From NCBI RefSeq assembly GCF_019212185.1, contig NZ_CP078138.1, positions 602,501 to 666,500 on the forward strand: a stretch of 64,000 nt of DNA. Reading direction: 5' to 3'. This DNA is from Pseudomonas fluorescens (GTDB lineage: Bacteria; Pseudomonadota; Gammaproteobacteria; Pseudomonadales; Pseudomonadaceae). The position numbers were made by a program, and so were the translations under genes. The notes beneath the pieces are model-generated. The model was given only the letters and a program-made list of their open reading frames with translations. It did not search any database and was not told the DNA's origin. Of the stretch, positions 20,573 through 28,786 are shown one piece after another (within the stretch, counting starts at the first letter, position 1; each line of letters begins with the position of its first letter).

Positions 20573-21434
20573 TTTAGGGGAGGTAAAGTACAAGCTTTTG
20601 GGGTTTGAGAATCACAAGGCTCTCGCCGTTTTGATGGTGGTGTCGACGGGTAAAGTATTCAAAATATCGTTGCGTGATCTTTTGAAAAGCGAGGTGCTGG
20701 ATGAGCTAAGTAGGTCGGAAGTTAAGGGTATTTACCGAAAGTACTATTCGAACAGAGATGCGCCGACGGCTTATGAGATCAGTGATCGGCACGAAAGGTC
20801 GTGGATGACTTACGTGGTGCTTAATTTGGCTCTGTTTGCGCTTTATATATTTACCAATGTTGCTTCTGCGAAGCTTGTATATCTTGAGTATTTTGATGTT
20901 GTTGTGACCCCAGGGGTTTTTCTCTACCCGCTGACATTTTTGATAGTTGATCTATTGAACGAGTCGTACGGACTGCGACTGGCGAGAAAAGCGATACTGT
21001 TTGCTTTCTTGAGCAATGCTTTCATTCTTGGTTTGCTGATGAGCAGTAGCCTATTGCCGGGGATGACTGGTTGGCAACTGGATAAGCCCTATAGCGACGT
21101 TGTCAATCATGTCATAGCTGCTTTGGTCGCGTCATCCGTATCATTTATAATTTCCGAGTATGTTAATTCTTATTTGCTTTGTAAAATCAAAGAGTTAACG
21201 AACTCAAGGTTTTTGTTCTTGCGGGTTTTCTTGAGTACCTTTTTTGCGGTGATTATAGATAGCTTTGTTTTCTGCTTCATTGCGTTCTATGGGTCAATGG
21301 ATAATGAGCAGATTATGGAAATTATCTATGTCCAGATCATCATAAAAATGTGCTTCGCAGTTTTCAATGTGCTGCCCGCCTATGGTGCAAGGTCGTTGTT
21401 CAAAAAGTATATTTCCAACGGGCGGGCTGCGTGA
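20562..21434 (+). CDS. VUT-family (YhhQ-like) queuosine-precursor transporter with extra N-terminal domain
   Basis: Residues about 82-285 form a six-helix integral membrane domain with the VUT/YhhQ signature YPLTFLIVDLLNESYG (residues 122-137) and the later conserved STFFAVIIDSFVFCF. Characterised members import the 7-deazaguanines preQ0/preQ1 or queuine. Unlike YhhQ (about 220 aa), this 290-aa protein has an approximately 80-residue soluble N-terminal extension (KYKLLGFENHKALAV ... KVFKISLRDLL) of unknown role. The ATG at 20562 follows GAGGAGCGG and overlaps the regulator stop by 11 bases. AT-rich codon use points to transfer. The convergent neighbour is queC, supporting a 7-deazaguanine link. 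Confidence 0.83.
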   Translation: MAIDLGEVKYKLLGFENHKALAVLMVVSTGKVFKISLRDLLKSEVLDELSRSEVKGIYRKYYSNRDAPTAYEISDRHERSWMTYVVLNLALFALYIFTNVASAKLVYLEYFDVVVTPGVFLYPLTFLIVDLLNESYGLRLARKAILFAFLSNAFILGLLMSSSLLPGMTGWQLDKPYSDVVNHVIAALVASSVSFIISEYVNSYLLCKIKELTNSRFLFLRVFLSTFFAVIIDSFVFCFIAFYGSMDNEQIMEIIYVQIIIKMCFAVFNVLPAYGARSLFKKYISNGRAA

Positions 21435-21482
21435 GGGACGGATCTATCTGCTTCCGAACATCTTGATACTGAGTTGCGTCCG

Positions 21483-22181
21483 CTACGACAGGACGACTTT
21501 TGCTTTTAGCGAATTCATCACTTCCGTTCTGTTTTCAAGAAACGCCGAAAGTCCTTTCGCCCGAAGGTTACAGGCATCGCAATGTTTGCACCCTTCGCCT
21601 TGTATTCCCTGGTAGCACGTCAGGGTCTCGTTACGGACCAGTTCCAGTTGTCCGTAGTGTTCGGCCAGTGCCCAGGTCTCCGCCTTGTTCAGCCACATCA
21701 GCGGGGTTTCGATTTCAAGCATGTAGTCCATGCCCAGTACGACGGCCAGGTTGAGCGCTTTGACGAACTGATCCCTGCAATCCGGATAGCCGGAGAAATC
21801 TGTTTCGCAGACGCCCGTGATGACACTGCGGGCCTGGATTTGATAAGCGTAAATAGAAGCCAAGGTTAGAAAGATGATGTTCCTGCCCGGGACGAAGGTA
21901 CTGGGTAAACCACCGTTCGCGCTATCCGGGAGAGGCAATGGGATGTTGTCACGTGTCAGGCTGCTGATAGCGAGTTCGCCCAGCAGTGAGGCGTCCAGAA
22001 TCTTGTGCGCGGCGACGCCCAGTTTTGTTGCAAGCTGCTGCGCCACCTCAATTTCTGCCCGATGGCGCTGGCCATAGTCAAACGTGATGCAGTGCACCTC
22101 GTCGTACCTGGCCATGGCGTGGATCAAGCAGGTCGTTGAGTCTTGTCCACCACTGAAAACGATAACGGCTTTGTTCGTCAT
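21483..22181 (-). CDS. queC: 7-cyano-7-deazaguanine (preQ0) synthase QueC, enterobacterial type
   Basis: QueC converts 7-carboxy-7-deazaguanine to preQ0 with ATP and ammonia, the shared precursor of queuosine in tRNA and of 7-deazaguanine DNA modifications. The PP-loop SGGQDSTT is at residues 10-17; [21 protein letters not shown] and the zinc site C-x8-C-x2-C-x2-C ([18 protein letters not shown]) are intact. Length 232 aa. Its wording ([42 protein letters not shown]) matches the E. coli protein far better than the SGGLDS-type QueC usual in Pseudomonas, so it is probably a second, acquired copy. AAAGGATG stands before the ATG. It lies 130 bases downstream of apeR on the same strand with no clear terminator between. 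Confidence 0.93.
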   Translation of the reverse strand: MTNKAVIVFSGGQDSTTCLIHAMARYDEVHCITFDYGQRHRAEIEVAQQLATKLGVAAHKILDASLLGELAISSLTRDNIPLPLPDSANGGLPSTFVPGRNIIFLTLASIYAYQIQARSVITGVCETDFSGYPDCRDQFVKALNLAVVLGMDYMLEIETPLMWLNKAETWALAEHYGQLELVRNETLTCYQGIQGEGCKHCDACNLRAKGLSAFLENRTEVMNSLKAKVVLS

Positions 22182-22311
22182 TTATTCATCCTTTGGAGTT
22201 GTGCCAGGAGCCAGCGATCTGATTGTCTACTTCCTGATGCAGTTCAGACCGCTCGCTCTCCTTATCTCTGACACTTGACCGATTGCTGTCCATTTGTCCT
22301 GAATCAATAGT

Positions 22312-23535
22312 TCACCACCGCCGAAAAACCAACGACGTATTCACCCCACCAAACGCAAAGTTATTGTTCATCACATACCGATTGCTCATCTGCCGGAATT
22401 CGCCACGCAGGTAGTCCAGGGCGCCGCATTGGGGGTCGATGTGGTCGAGGTTGAAGGTGTGGGCGTAGTCGTCGCGATTGAGCATTTCGATGCTGAACCA
22501 CGACTCCAGTGCGCCACAGGCGCCGAGTGTGTGGCCGAGGAAGCTTTTCTGCGAGCTGATGGGCATGTGGCTGCCGAACAGGCTGCTGGTGGCCTGGGTT
22601 TCGGCAATGTCGCCCTGTTCGGTGGCGGTGCCGTGGCCGTTGACGTAGCCGATTGCCGCGGGTTGCAGGTCGGCATCCTCGAGCGCCAGTTCCATCGCCC
22701 GGCGCATGGTGGCCTGCTCGGGACGGGTGGTGTGCTGGCCGTCGGCGTTGCTGCCGAAGCCGACGATTTCCGCGTGGATATGGGCGCCTCGGGCCAGGGC
22801 GTGTTCGAGTTCTTCGAGCACCAGCATGCCGGCGCCTTCGCCGATCACCAGGCCGTCGCGGGCGCTGTCGTAGGGCCGTGGGCTGGTTTGCGGTGCGTCG
22901 TTTTTCAGGCTGGTGGCGTAGAGCGCGTCGAACACCATCGCCTCGGTCGGGCACAGCTCTTCGGCGCCGCCGGCGAGCATCAGCGGCAGGCGGCCGAACT
23001 TGATGGCTTCGTAGGCGTAGCCGATGCCCTGGCTGCCGCTGGTGCAGGCGCTGGAGGTGGGGATCAGGCGACCGGTCAGGCCGAAGAAGATGCTGATATT
23101 GGCCGCCGTGGTGTGGGGCATCATGCGCACGTAGGAGTTGGCGTTGAGTCCTTCGGCCACCGAGTTCAGCAGCATGTTGCCGAAGGCCTTGATCTCGTCG
23201 GTGCTGCCGGTGGACGAGCCGCAAGCGACGCCCATGCGCCCGTCCTTGATCGACTCGTCGCCGAGCAAGCCGGCATCGGCGAGCGCGCGCTCAGCCGCAC
23301 CCACAGCCAGCCGCGACACCCGGCCCATGCTGCGCAGCTGTTTGCGGGTCCAGTGTCCGGGCACCTGAAAATCATCGATCGGTCCGGCCAGGCGGGTGTT
23401 CAGTTCGGTGAAGCGATCCCACTCGTGCATTCGGCGGATGCCGCTATGGTTGGCCTTGAAATGCCCGGAGATGGTTGCCCAGTCGCTGCCCAGGGAGGTG
23501 ATGCCGGCCATGCCGGTGACGACGACGCGCTTCAT
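22312..23535 (-). CDS. apeR: Beta-ketoacyl-ACP synthase ApeR
   Basis: A FabF-type ketosynthase of the aryl-polyene pathway. The Cys-His-His triad is intact: Cys164 in SSACTSGSQG, His301 in NGHGTATEQGD and His335 in FLGHTLGA. Start ATG at 23535 shares a base with the apeQ stop (TGATG). At 407 aa it is full length. By order it is the last gene of the ape operon. In the reconstituted pathway from Xenorhabdus, ApeR is one of two active ketosynthases; the assignment here rests on order and motifs. Confidence 0.9.
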   Translation of the reverse strand: MKRVVVTGMAGITSLGSDWATISGHFKANHSGIRRMHEWDRFTELNTRLAGPIDDFQVPGHWTRKQLRSMGRVSRLAVGAAERALADAGLLGDESIKDGRMGVACGSSTGSTDEIKAFGNMLLNSVAEGLNANSYVRMMPHTTAANISIFFGLTGRLIPTSSACTSGSQGIGYAYEAIKFGRLPLMLAGGAEELCPTEAMVFDALYATSLKNDAPQTSPRPYDSARDGLVIGEGAGMLVLEELEHALARGAHIHAEIVGFGSNADGQHTTRPEQATMRRAMELALEDADLQPAAIGYVNGHGTATEQGDIAETQATSSLFGSHMPISSQKSFLGHTLGACGALESWFSIEMLNRDDYAHTFNLDHIDPQCGALDYLRGEFRQMSNRYVMNNNFAFGGVNTSLVFRRW

Positions 23536-24263
23536 CAGCACAGCCCTCCATTGACGGCCAGCACTTGCCGGGTGATGTACGAGGCTTCCGCCGACATCAG
23601 GAAATTCACCGCGCCGGCCACCTCTTCCGGGGTGCCCATGCGTTGTGCGGGGATCATTTTCATCAGTTCTTCCACCGGCACGTTGTCGTCGAGCATGGCC
23701 GTGTCGATCAAGCCGGGTGCGACACAGTTAACGGTTATTTTGCGCTTGGCCAATTCGATCGCCAACGCTTTTGCCGCGCCGATCAGGCCGGCCTTGGAGG
23801 CGCTGTAGTTGACCTGGCCGCGATTGCCGATCAGTCCGGAGACCGAGGTGATGCAGACGATTCGTCCCGCTGCGCGGCGGCGGATCATCGGCATCATGAC
23901 CGGGTGCAGGACGTTGTAGAAACCGTCGAGGTTGGTGCGCAGCACAACGTCCCAATCGTCCTCGCTCAGTGCGGGGAATGCGCCGTCGCGGGTCAGCCCG
24001 GCATTGAGCACCACGCCATAGTAGGCGCCATGGGCCTCGACATCGGCTTCCAGCGCAGTCTTGCAGGCGGCGCGATCGGACACGTCGAATTGCAGCACCC
24101 GGGCGTTGCGGCCCAGGGCTTCGATCTCGGCCTGCACTGCGCTGGCTTCTGCCAGGCCGCTGCGGCAATGCACGACAATGTCATGCCCGGCCTGCGCCAG
24201 GCGCAAGGCAATGGCGCGGCCGATGCCACGGCTGGAGCCGGTGACCAGTACGGATTCAGTCAT
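23535..24263 (-). CDS. apeQ: 3-oxoacyl-ACP reductase ApeQ (FabG-like)
   Basis: A short-chain dehydrogenase that reduces the 3-keto group during polyene chain growth. The nucleotide motif TGSSRGIG is at residues 8-15, NAG at 87-89 and the catalytic Ser140, Tyr153 and Lys157 (NYSASKAG) are present. The ATG at 24263 (MTESVLVTG) overlaps the end of apeP by eight bases; a longer frame to 24320 lies inside apeP and is rejected. Length 242 aa is normal for FabG. Confidence 0.92.
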   Translation of the reverse strand: MTESVLVTGSSRGIGRAIALRLAQAGHDIVVHCRSGLAEASAVQAEIEALGRNARVLQFDVSDRAACKTALEADVEAHGAYYGVVLNAGLTRDGAFPALSEDDWDVVLRTNLDGFYNVLHPVMMPMIRRRAAGRIVCITSVSGLIGNRGQVNYSASKAGLIGAAKALAIELAKRKITVNCVAPGLIDTAMLDDNVPVEELMKMIPAQRMGTPEEVAGAVNFLMSAEASYITRQVLAVNGGLC

Positions 24264-24720
24264 CGCGGGACTCTCTGGGTGGATCGAGATAGTGAGCCGC
24301 CTTGGGCGGCTTGAACACATTCAAGCGGGCGCTGGCGTGGATGCCCGGCGCATTGATATGGCATTCGAACACGCCCATGCCGTTGTCATCCTCAAGCGAT
24401 CGCCGGCCATGCAGGGTGAGTTCGGTCCCCACCGGGAAGTGATCGACGTTGCATTCGAATTTTCGACTGCCAAGCAGGAACCCGAGTTCCACCGCGCGGC
24501 CTTCCTCGCGGGCCCGGCAGCCGGCAAAAGCGGCGACGGTCTGGGCCATCAGCTCAATGCCGACCCAGGCCGGCAGGCTGCCGTCCTCGCGGCTGAACAA
24601 ACCGCCGGGCTTGACCGTCATGCGGGTGTGGATCTGTTCTTCGTCAAAGGCCAGTACCTGGTCGATGAGGATCATGTCGCCGGCGTGGGGCAGCAGTTCG
24701 GCGAGCGGCCAGTCAATCAT
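24256..24720 (-). CDS. apeP: Hotdog-fold 3-hydroxyacyl-ACP dehydratase ApeP
   Basis: A 154-residue FabA/FabZ-like hotdog protein with LLPHAGDMILIDQVL at the N-terminus and the central helix PAWVGIELMAQTVAAFAG. In the characterised APE system ApeP forms a heterodimer with ApeI to dehydrate the growing chain; here ApeI appears as the C-terminal part of the 35373-37055 protein. Start overlaps the apeO stop by four bases and its end overlaps apeQ. Confidence 0.86.
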   Translation of the reverse strand: MIDWPLAELLPHAGDMILIDQVLAFDEEQIHTRMTVKPGGLFSREDGSLPAWVGIELMAQTVAAFAGCRAREEGRAVELGFLLGSRKFECNVDHFPVGTELTLHGRRSLEDDNGMGVFECHINAPGIHASARLNVFKPPKAAHYLDPPRESRDD

Positions 24721-25910
24721 GGTGCGTCTCCGATAATCAGGCTGACGTTGTTGCCACCGAAGGCGAAGGAATTACTCATCAGGTAGCGCGCAGCTGTGGA
24801 CGCCAGGCGATCTTGCGGGGTCACCCAGTGCAGCGCTGGCAGTTCGGGATCGGCCTGGCCATCCCAGAGGTGCGGCGCCAGGCGGTTGTCGGGGTTGTCC
24901 GGGCTCAGGCTTAGCCAGCAAAACGCAGCTTCCAGGGCGCCGGCGGCACCGAGGGTATGGCCGGTCAGGGGCTTGGTCGAGGAGCAGGGCAGGCCCTCGG
25001 GAAACAGGCTGGCAACGGCGCGGCTTTCCATGGCGTCATTGTGCTGGGTGGCAGTGCCGTGCAGGTTCAGGTAGCTGATTTGCCCGGCTTGCAGGCCGGC
25101 GCGGGCCAGGGCTTTGTGCATGGCTTGCAGCGCGCCACGGCCAGCGGGTTCCGGTGCGGAAATATGGTGTGCATCAGAGCTGGCGCCGCCGCCCAGCAAG
25201 GCGATGGCGGGTGCATGGGCAGAGCGGGTCATCAGGAACAGCACCGCCGCCTCGCCGATGTTGATGCCGTTGCGGTTGACCGAGAACGGATTGCAGCGTT
25301 GCCCGGACACCGCTTCCAGTGCCGAAAAGCCGTTGAGCGTCAGCTTGCACAGGCTGTCGACGCCGCCGCACAGCACTGCGTCGCACAGGCCCAGGTCGAG
25401 CAGGCGCTGGGCGCTCATCAACGCACGGGCGCTGGAGGTGCAGGCGGTGGAAATCACGTAGGCCGGGCCGCTGATCTGTAGCCAGTCGGCGAGAAAGTCG
25501 GCTGGCGCGCCAAGCTCCTGCTGCCGATAGTCATAATCAGCGGGGAACTGCCCGGCTTGCAGGTACGTCCCCAGGCTTTCACTGGCCTCATGGATCCCCG
25601 AGGTGCTGGTGCCCAGCACTACGGCAATGCGCTCGCGACCGTAGGTGTGGATTGCCTGTTCGATCTCGACACGAATCTGCAACGCCGCCTCCAGCAGCAG
25701 CTGGTTATTGCGGCTGGCGTGGCGGCTCAGTTCAGCGGGGATCGGTGGCAACTGGCCCTGGACCGCGCCCACCGGCAGCGAACGCTCGGGCACCCAGCCG
25801 GATGCTGCGCGCATGCCCGAGTCGTCCCCGGCAAACAGGCGCTCGGCGACTTGGCGTTTGCCACGACCGAGGCTGCAGACCAGCCCGAGGGCGTTGAGGT
25901 AGGCGGTCAT
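24717..25910 (-). CDS. apeO: Beta-ketoacyl-ACP synthase ApeO
   Basis: The second FabF-type ketosynthase of the cluster, with active-site Cys157 (STACTSSAR), His284 (LHGTATQHND) and His318 (LTGHTLGAAG) all present. ApeO is known to pair with the chain-length-factor-like ApeC, which is encoded at the other end of this operon (38884-39603). At 397 aa it is full length. It overlaps apeP by four bases and its start overlaps the lipoprotein gene stop. Confidence 0.91.
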   Translation of the reverse strand: MTAYLNALGLVCSLGRGKRQVAERLFAGDDSGMRAASGWVPERSLPVGAVQGQLPPIPAELSRHASRNNQLLLEAALQIRVEIEQAIHTYGRERIAVVLGTSTSGIHEASESLGTYLQAGQFPADYDYRQQELGAPADFLADWLQISGPAYVISTACTSSARALMSAQRLLDLGLCDAVLCGGVDSLCKLTLNGFSALEAVSGQRCNPFSVNRNGINIGEAAVLFLMTRSAHAPAIALLGGGASSDAHHISAPEPAGRGALQAMHKALARAGLQAGQISYLNLHGTATQHNDAMESRAVASLFPEGLPCSSTKPLTGHTLGAAGALEAAFCWLSLSPDNPDNRLAPHLWDGQADPELPALHWVTPQDRLASTAARYLMSNSFAFGGNNVSLIIGDAP

Positions 25911-26395
25911 GGCATGTCTCCACTGAGCGGCGTGACCTGATACTTCGGCCCCTTCATCAGCCTCAGTTCAAAGTTCAGCGGTTGCTGGTAGCGCACGTCC
26001 CAGCGTTCCGGCAGCGCGCGTTGTGCACCATGCTGCCAGGCGACGGGGTAGTTGGCCGACAGTTCAGCTGTTGGGGTCAAGGCGAACAGCAAGGCGGCGA
26101 ACAGCTCCCTGGCCTCGGGATTGGGCGGCAGCAGGCCGTCAGCCTGCCATTCACCGTCTTGCAGGATCTGTCGCGCCTGGGGAATGCCCAGCAGGTCCAT
26201 CATCGACCAGCGAATACCACTGCCTTCCTGCTGAACCACCAACACCCAATCCTGGCGTTGCTGGTCGACGGTCTGCTCGATGTGCAGTTGTAACGGCAGG
26301 GCGAGGGTCGGTTGCGCGGCGGGCAACGGCGCGCGACTGGCGCAGGCACTCAGCAGCAGGGCACAGGACAGCAGCATCAGACGAATCAGGTTCAT
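25907..26395 (-). CDS. apeN: DUF3261-type lipoprotein (ApeN-like)
   Basis: A 162-residue lipoprotein: signal sequence MNLIRLMLLSCALLLSAC with lipobox LSAC, then a beta-rich domain with WVLVVQQEGSGIRWSMMDLLGIPQARQILQDG, as in the DUF3261 lipoproteins of APE and related clusters. It probably acts with the LolA-like protein and MMPL exporter in placing the lipid-linked polyene in the outer membrane (inference). Four-base overlaps join it to both neighbours. The symbol follows cluster order. Confidence 0.8.
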   Translation of the reverse strand: MNLIRLMLLSCALLLSACASRAPLPAAQPTLALPLQLHIEQTVDQQRQDWVLVVQQEGSGIRWSMMDLLGIPQARQILQDGEWQADGLLPPNPEARELFAALLFALTPTAELSANYPVAWQHGAQRALPERWDVRYQQPLNFELRLMKGPKYQVTPLSGDMP

Positions 26396-27639
26396 GTGGC
26401 GTCCCGGGCACAGATTTGCGAAATCATCTTCAATCGACGGCGCGCTTCGCTGACAAACGGGTTGCGCTCATCCCAGGCGTAGCCGGCGAGGATCGAGCTG
26501 ATCATGCGGCGGATCTCCACGGTGCCGCCCTCATGGTAGATCACGTCCTGGAAGGTTCCGTTGTACCAGCCTTCGACATAGCAACGGAAGGTATCGACGC
26601 CGCGCTTCAAGGGCTCGGCGAACTCGCTCTGCCAATCGACAGCGTGGCCTTGCAGTTGGCGATCGAGTACGGCAGCGGCCATGCTCGCCGAGCGCATGGC
26701 AATGGTCACGCCGGAGGAAAACACCGGGTCGAGAAACTCCGCAGCATTGCCCAGCAAGGCGAAGCCGGGTCCGTGCAGGGTTTTGACGTTGGCCGAGTAG
26801 CCGCCGATGGTCCTGGCCTCGGTGTCCCATACGGCGTTCTCCAGAGCGCCGGCCAGGCTGGGGGTTTCGGCGATGAAGCCTTGCAGGCAGGCGTCGAGGT
26901 CGTCCGTGCGGCCAGCGAAGTGTTCCGCCGCCGCCACCACGCCCACCGAGCAACGACCGTTGCTGAAGGGGATGGTCCAGAACCAGATATCGCGCTGGGT
27001 CGGGTGGGTGGTGATGAGGATCTTTTCGCGGTCGAACGTTGGGCTGTCGATCTGGTCCTGGACATGGGTAAACACCGCCTGGCGCGGCGGGAAATTCGAG
27101 GGTAGTTCAAGGTCCAGCAGGCGCGGCAGGACCCGACCGTAGCCGCTGGCGTCGAGGACGAAGGCGGCCTCCAGCATGTACTGGCTGGCATCTTCGCGCT
27201 GGACGATCAGACGCGGTTGCGGCCGCTCGAAGTCGACGCTGACGATGCTCTCGCCGTAGCGGATTTCCACACCCTGCAGGGCGGCCTGATCAGCCAGCAG
27301 CTTGTCGAAGTCAGCACGCTGTACCTGGAAGGTGGTCGGTTTGCCGGCGGTGAAGGTGTCGCCAAAATCGAAGGCGCTGTAGCGCTCGCCCCAGGCGAAG
27401 GCAGCGCCATTTTTCAGCTGGAATCCGGCGGCGTTGACCGCGTCGAGCATGCCAGCTTCCTCGACGAAATCCAGGCAATGGCAGAGCAGGCTTTCGCCAA
27501 TTGAAAACCTCGGGAAGTGCTGGCGTTCGATCACCAGCACATCGTGACCCTTGCGCTTGAGCAGTGCACCGGCAATGGCGCCGGAGGGACCGGCACCGAT
27601 GATGACGACCTGACGACGTTGCAGTTCAGTGAGGGACAC
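26392..27639 (-). CDS. FAD-dependent oxidoreductase / flavin-dependent halogenase-like protein
   Basis: A 415-residue single-component flavoprotein. The FAD-binding GAGPSG is at residues 15-20, IGESLL at 47-52, and the fingerprint of flavin-dependent halogenases, WxWxIP, is present as WFWTIP at 219-224, followed by GFALLGNAAEFLDPVFSSGV, the second FAD site. The region GFQLKNGAAFAWG (about 72-84) carries a Lys near the place of the catalytic Lys of PltA-type halogenases. Xanthomonadin, a related aryl polyene, is brominated, so ring halogenation is a reasonable hypothesis, but close relatives are dehydrogenases or hydroxylases. The GTG at 27639 has AAGGA six bases upstream. Confidence 0.8.
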   Translation of the reverse strand: MSLTELQRRQVVIIGAGPSGAIAGALLKRKGHDVLVIERQHFPRFSIGESLLCHCLDFVEEAGMLDAVNAAGFQLKNGAAFAWGERYSAFDFGDTFTAGKPTTFQVQRADFDKLLADQAALQGVEIRYGESIVSVDFERPQPRLIVQREDASQYMLEAAFVLDASGYGRVLPRLLDLELPSNFPPRQAVFTHVQDQIDSPTFDREKILITTHPTQRDIWFWTIPFSNGRCSVGVVAAAEHFAGRTDDLDACLQGFIAETPSLAGALENAVWDTEARTIGGYSANVKTLHGPGFALLGNAAEFLDPVFSSGVTIAMRSASMAAAVLDRQLQGHAVDWQSEFAEPLKRGVDTFRCYVEGWYNGTFQDVIYHEGGTVEIRRMISSILAGYAWDERNPFVSEARRRLKMISQICARDAT

Positions 27640-28786
27640 TTGGATTCCTTGGCGCAGTGGCACTGTTCAGGGGCGCGCGCTGCAGACCGAGCAGGGCCGG
27701 CAGCAGCGTCGCGGCGAGGCCCATCAGCATCAGCGCGAAGTACAACGCACCACTGATGAGCTGTTGTTGCAGCAACAGATTGAGAAAGACGATCTCGCTC
27801 AAGCCGCGAATGTTCAGCAGCACGCTTTCGCGCCAGCGGCTGGCGCCGGCGAAAGACTCTCCGGCCCAACCCAGGCCGAGCCAGTTGCCCAGTAGTTTGC
27901 TGGCAATCGGCAGCAGTAACAGGGCCACCAGTTGCAGCCAGCCGAGGCTGTCCAGCGCGTTGTGCACATTGATCTGCACAATGCCGAAGGTGAGGATCAG
28001 CGGGATCGCGATCCAGGTCTGCAGGGCGGTCATGAGGGCGGCGGGCAGGGGCGGCACGAACGGCACCTTCAGGGTCGCCATGCACAGCAGGTAACCGATG
28101 CCCAGAATCAATGCGTTGAGCCGGTAGTGTTCGGCCACCACCAGCAGCGCAAAGAAACCCGCACAGTAGATCAGTGGCCTGCGCAGGCCCAGCAGGCGCA
28201 ACAACAGCGGCGTGCAGCCGGCCAGCAACGGCAGCAACAGGCTGCTCAGGTGCAGACTGCCTTGGGCCAGGGCGAACAGGGTCCAGCAGGTCAGGTCGAT
28301 GAGGATTGCGGTTTGTACCAGGCGCCGAGTGGCTGCCGGCGGATAGTCGATATGCCGCAGGTACAGGTACAGCACCGGAATCGCGGTAATGGCGAACAAC
28401 AGCCCAACCGCCAGCGAGCTGATCCACGGCTGTGCCGGCAATAGCCAGACTGCGGTAGCCAGGCCGCAGGCGAAGGGGATGACGAAACTCGGCAGGGCGA
28501 TTTTCAGGCTCTGGCGATCCAGGCGCAGGTCGATCACGTCGCTGAGGATATGCCCCAGCAACAGGGCGAACGCCAGGCTGTAGAGGTTTTTCAGCCAATC
28601 CGGGGCGATCAGTTCGGCGCCGCTGAGATGCCAGCCGGGCTCGATCCAGAAGTACATCAGCAGTGGCAGGCCGAAGGTTGCCAGCAGCAATTGGCTGACG
28701 ATCGGAATCAGGCCGAAGCGCTTGCCGATACGGGTCGCCATCGCGAACAGCGCCAAAGCCATGAGCCAGAACAGGGCGATTATCAT
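27626..28786 (-). CDS. CPA-type cation:proton antiporter-like membrane protein
   Basis: A very hydrophobic 386-residue protein with about 11-12 membrane helices. The central region SLAVGLLFAITAIPVLYLYL and ILIDLTCWTLFALAQG resembles the crossed helices of Na+/H+ exchanger (CPA2) proteins, including an Asp at the expected place, and LALLLGHILSDV recalls the preceding helix. There is no C-terminal TrkA domain. I do not know this gene from the characterised ape clusters. It overlaps the exporter gene by four bases (ATGA) and the halogenase-like gene by 14, so it belongs to the operon; a role in ion balance, or transport of the product, is unproved. Confidence 0.72.
   Translation of the reverse strand: MIIALFWLMALALFAMATRIGKRFGLIPIVSQLLLATFGLPLLMYFWIEPGWHLSGAELIAPDWLKNLYSLAFALLLGHILSDVIDLRLDRQSLKIALPSFVIPFACGLATAVWLLPAQPWISSLAVGLLFAITAIPVLYLYLRHIDYPPAATRRLVQTAILIDLTCWTLFALAQGSLHLSSLLLPLLAGCTPLLLRLLGLRRPLIYCAGFFALLVVAEHYRLNALILGIGYLLCMATLKVPFVPPLPAALMTALQTWIAIPLILTFGIVQINVHNALDSLGWLQLVALLLLPIASKLLGNWLGLGWAGESFAGASRWRESVLLNIRGLSEIVFLNLLLQQQLISGALYFALMLMGLAATLLPALLGLQRAPLNSATAPRNPSVPH

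Noticed and set aside
22182..22311. PreQ1 riboswitch before queC.
   Set aside because: No stem-loop with the A-rich tail or other features of the preQ1 classes could be found in the leader.
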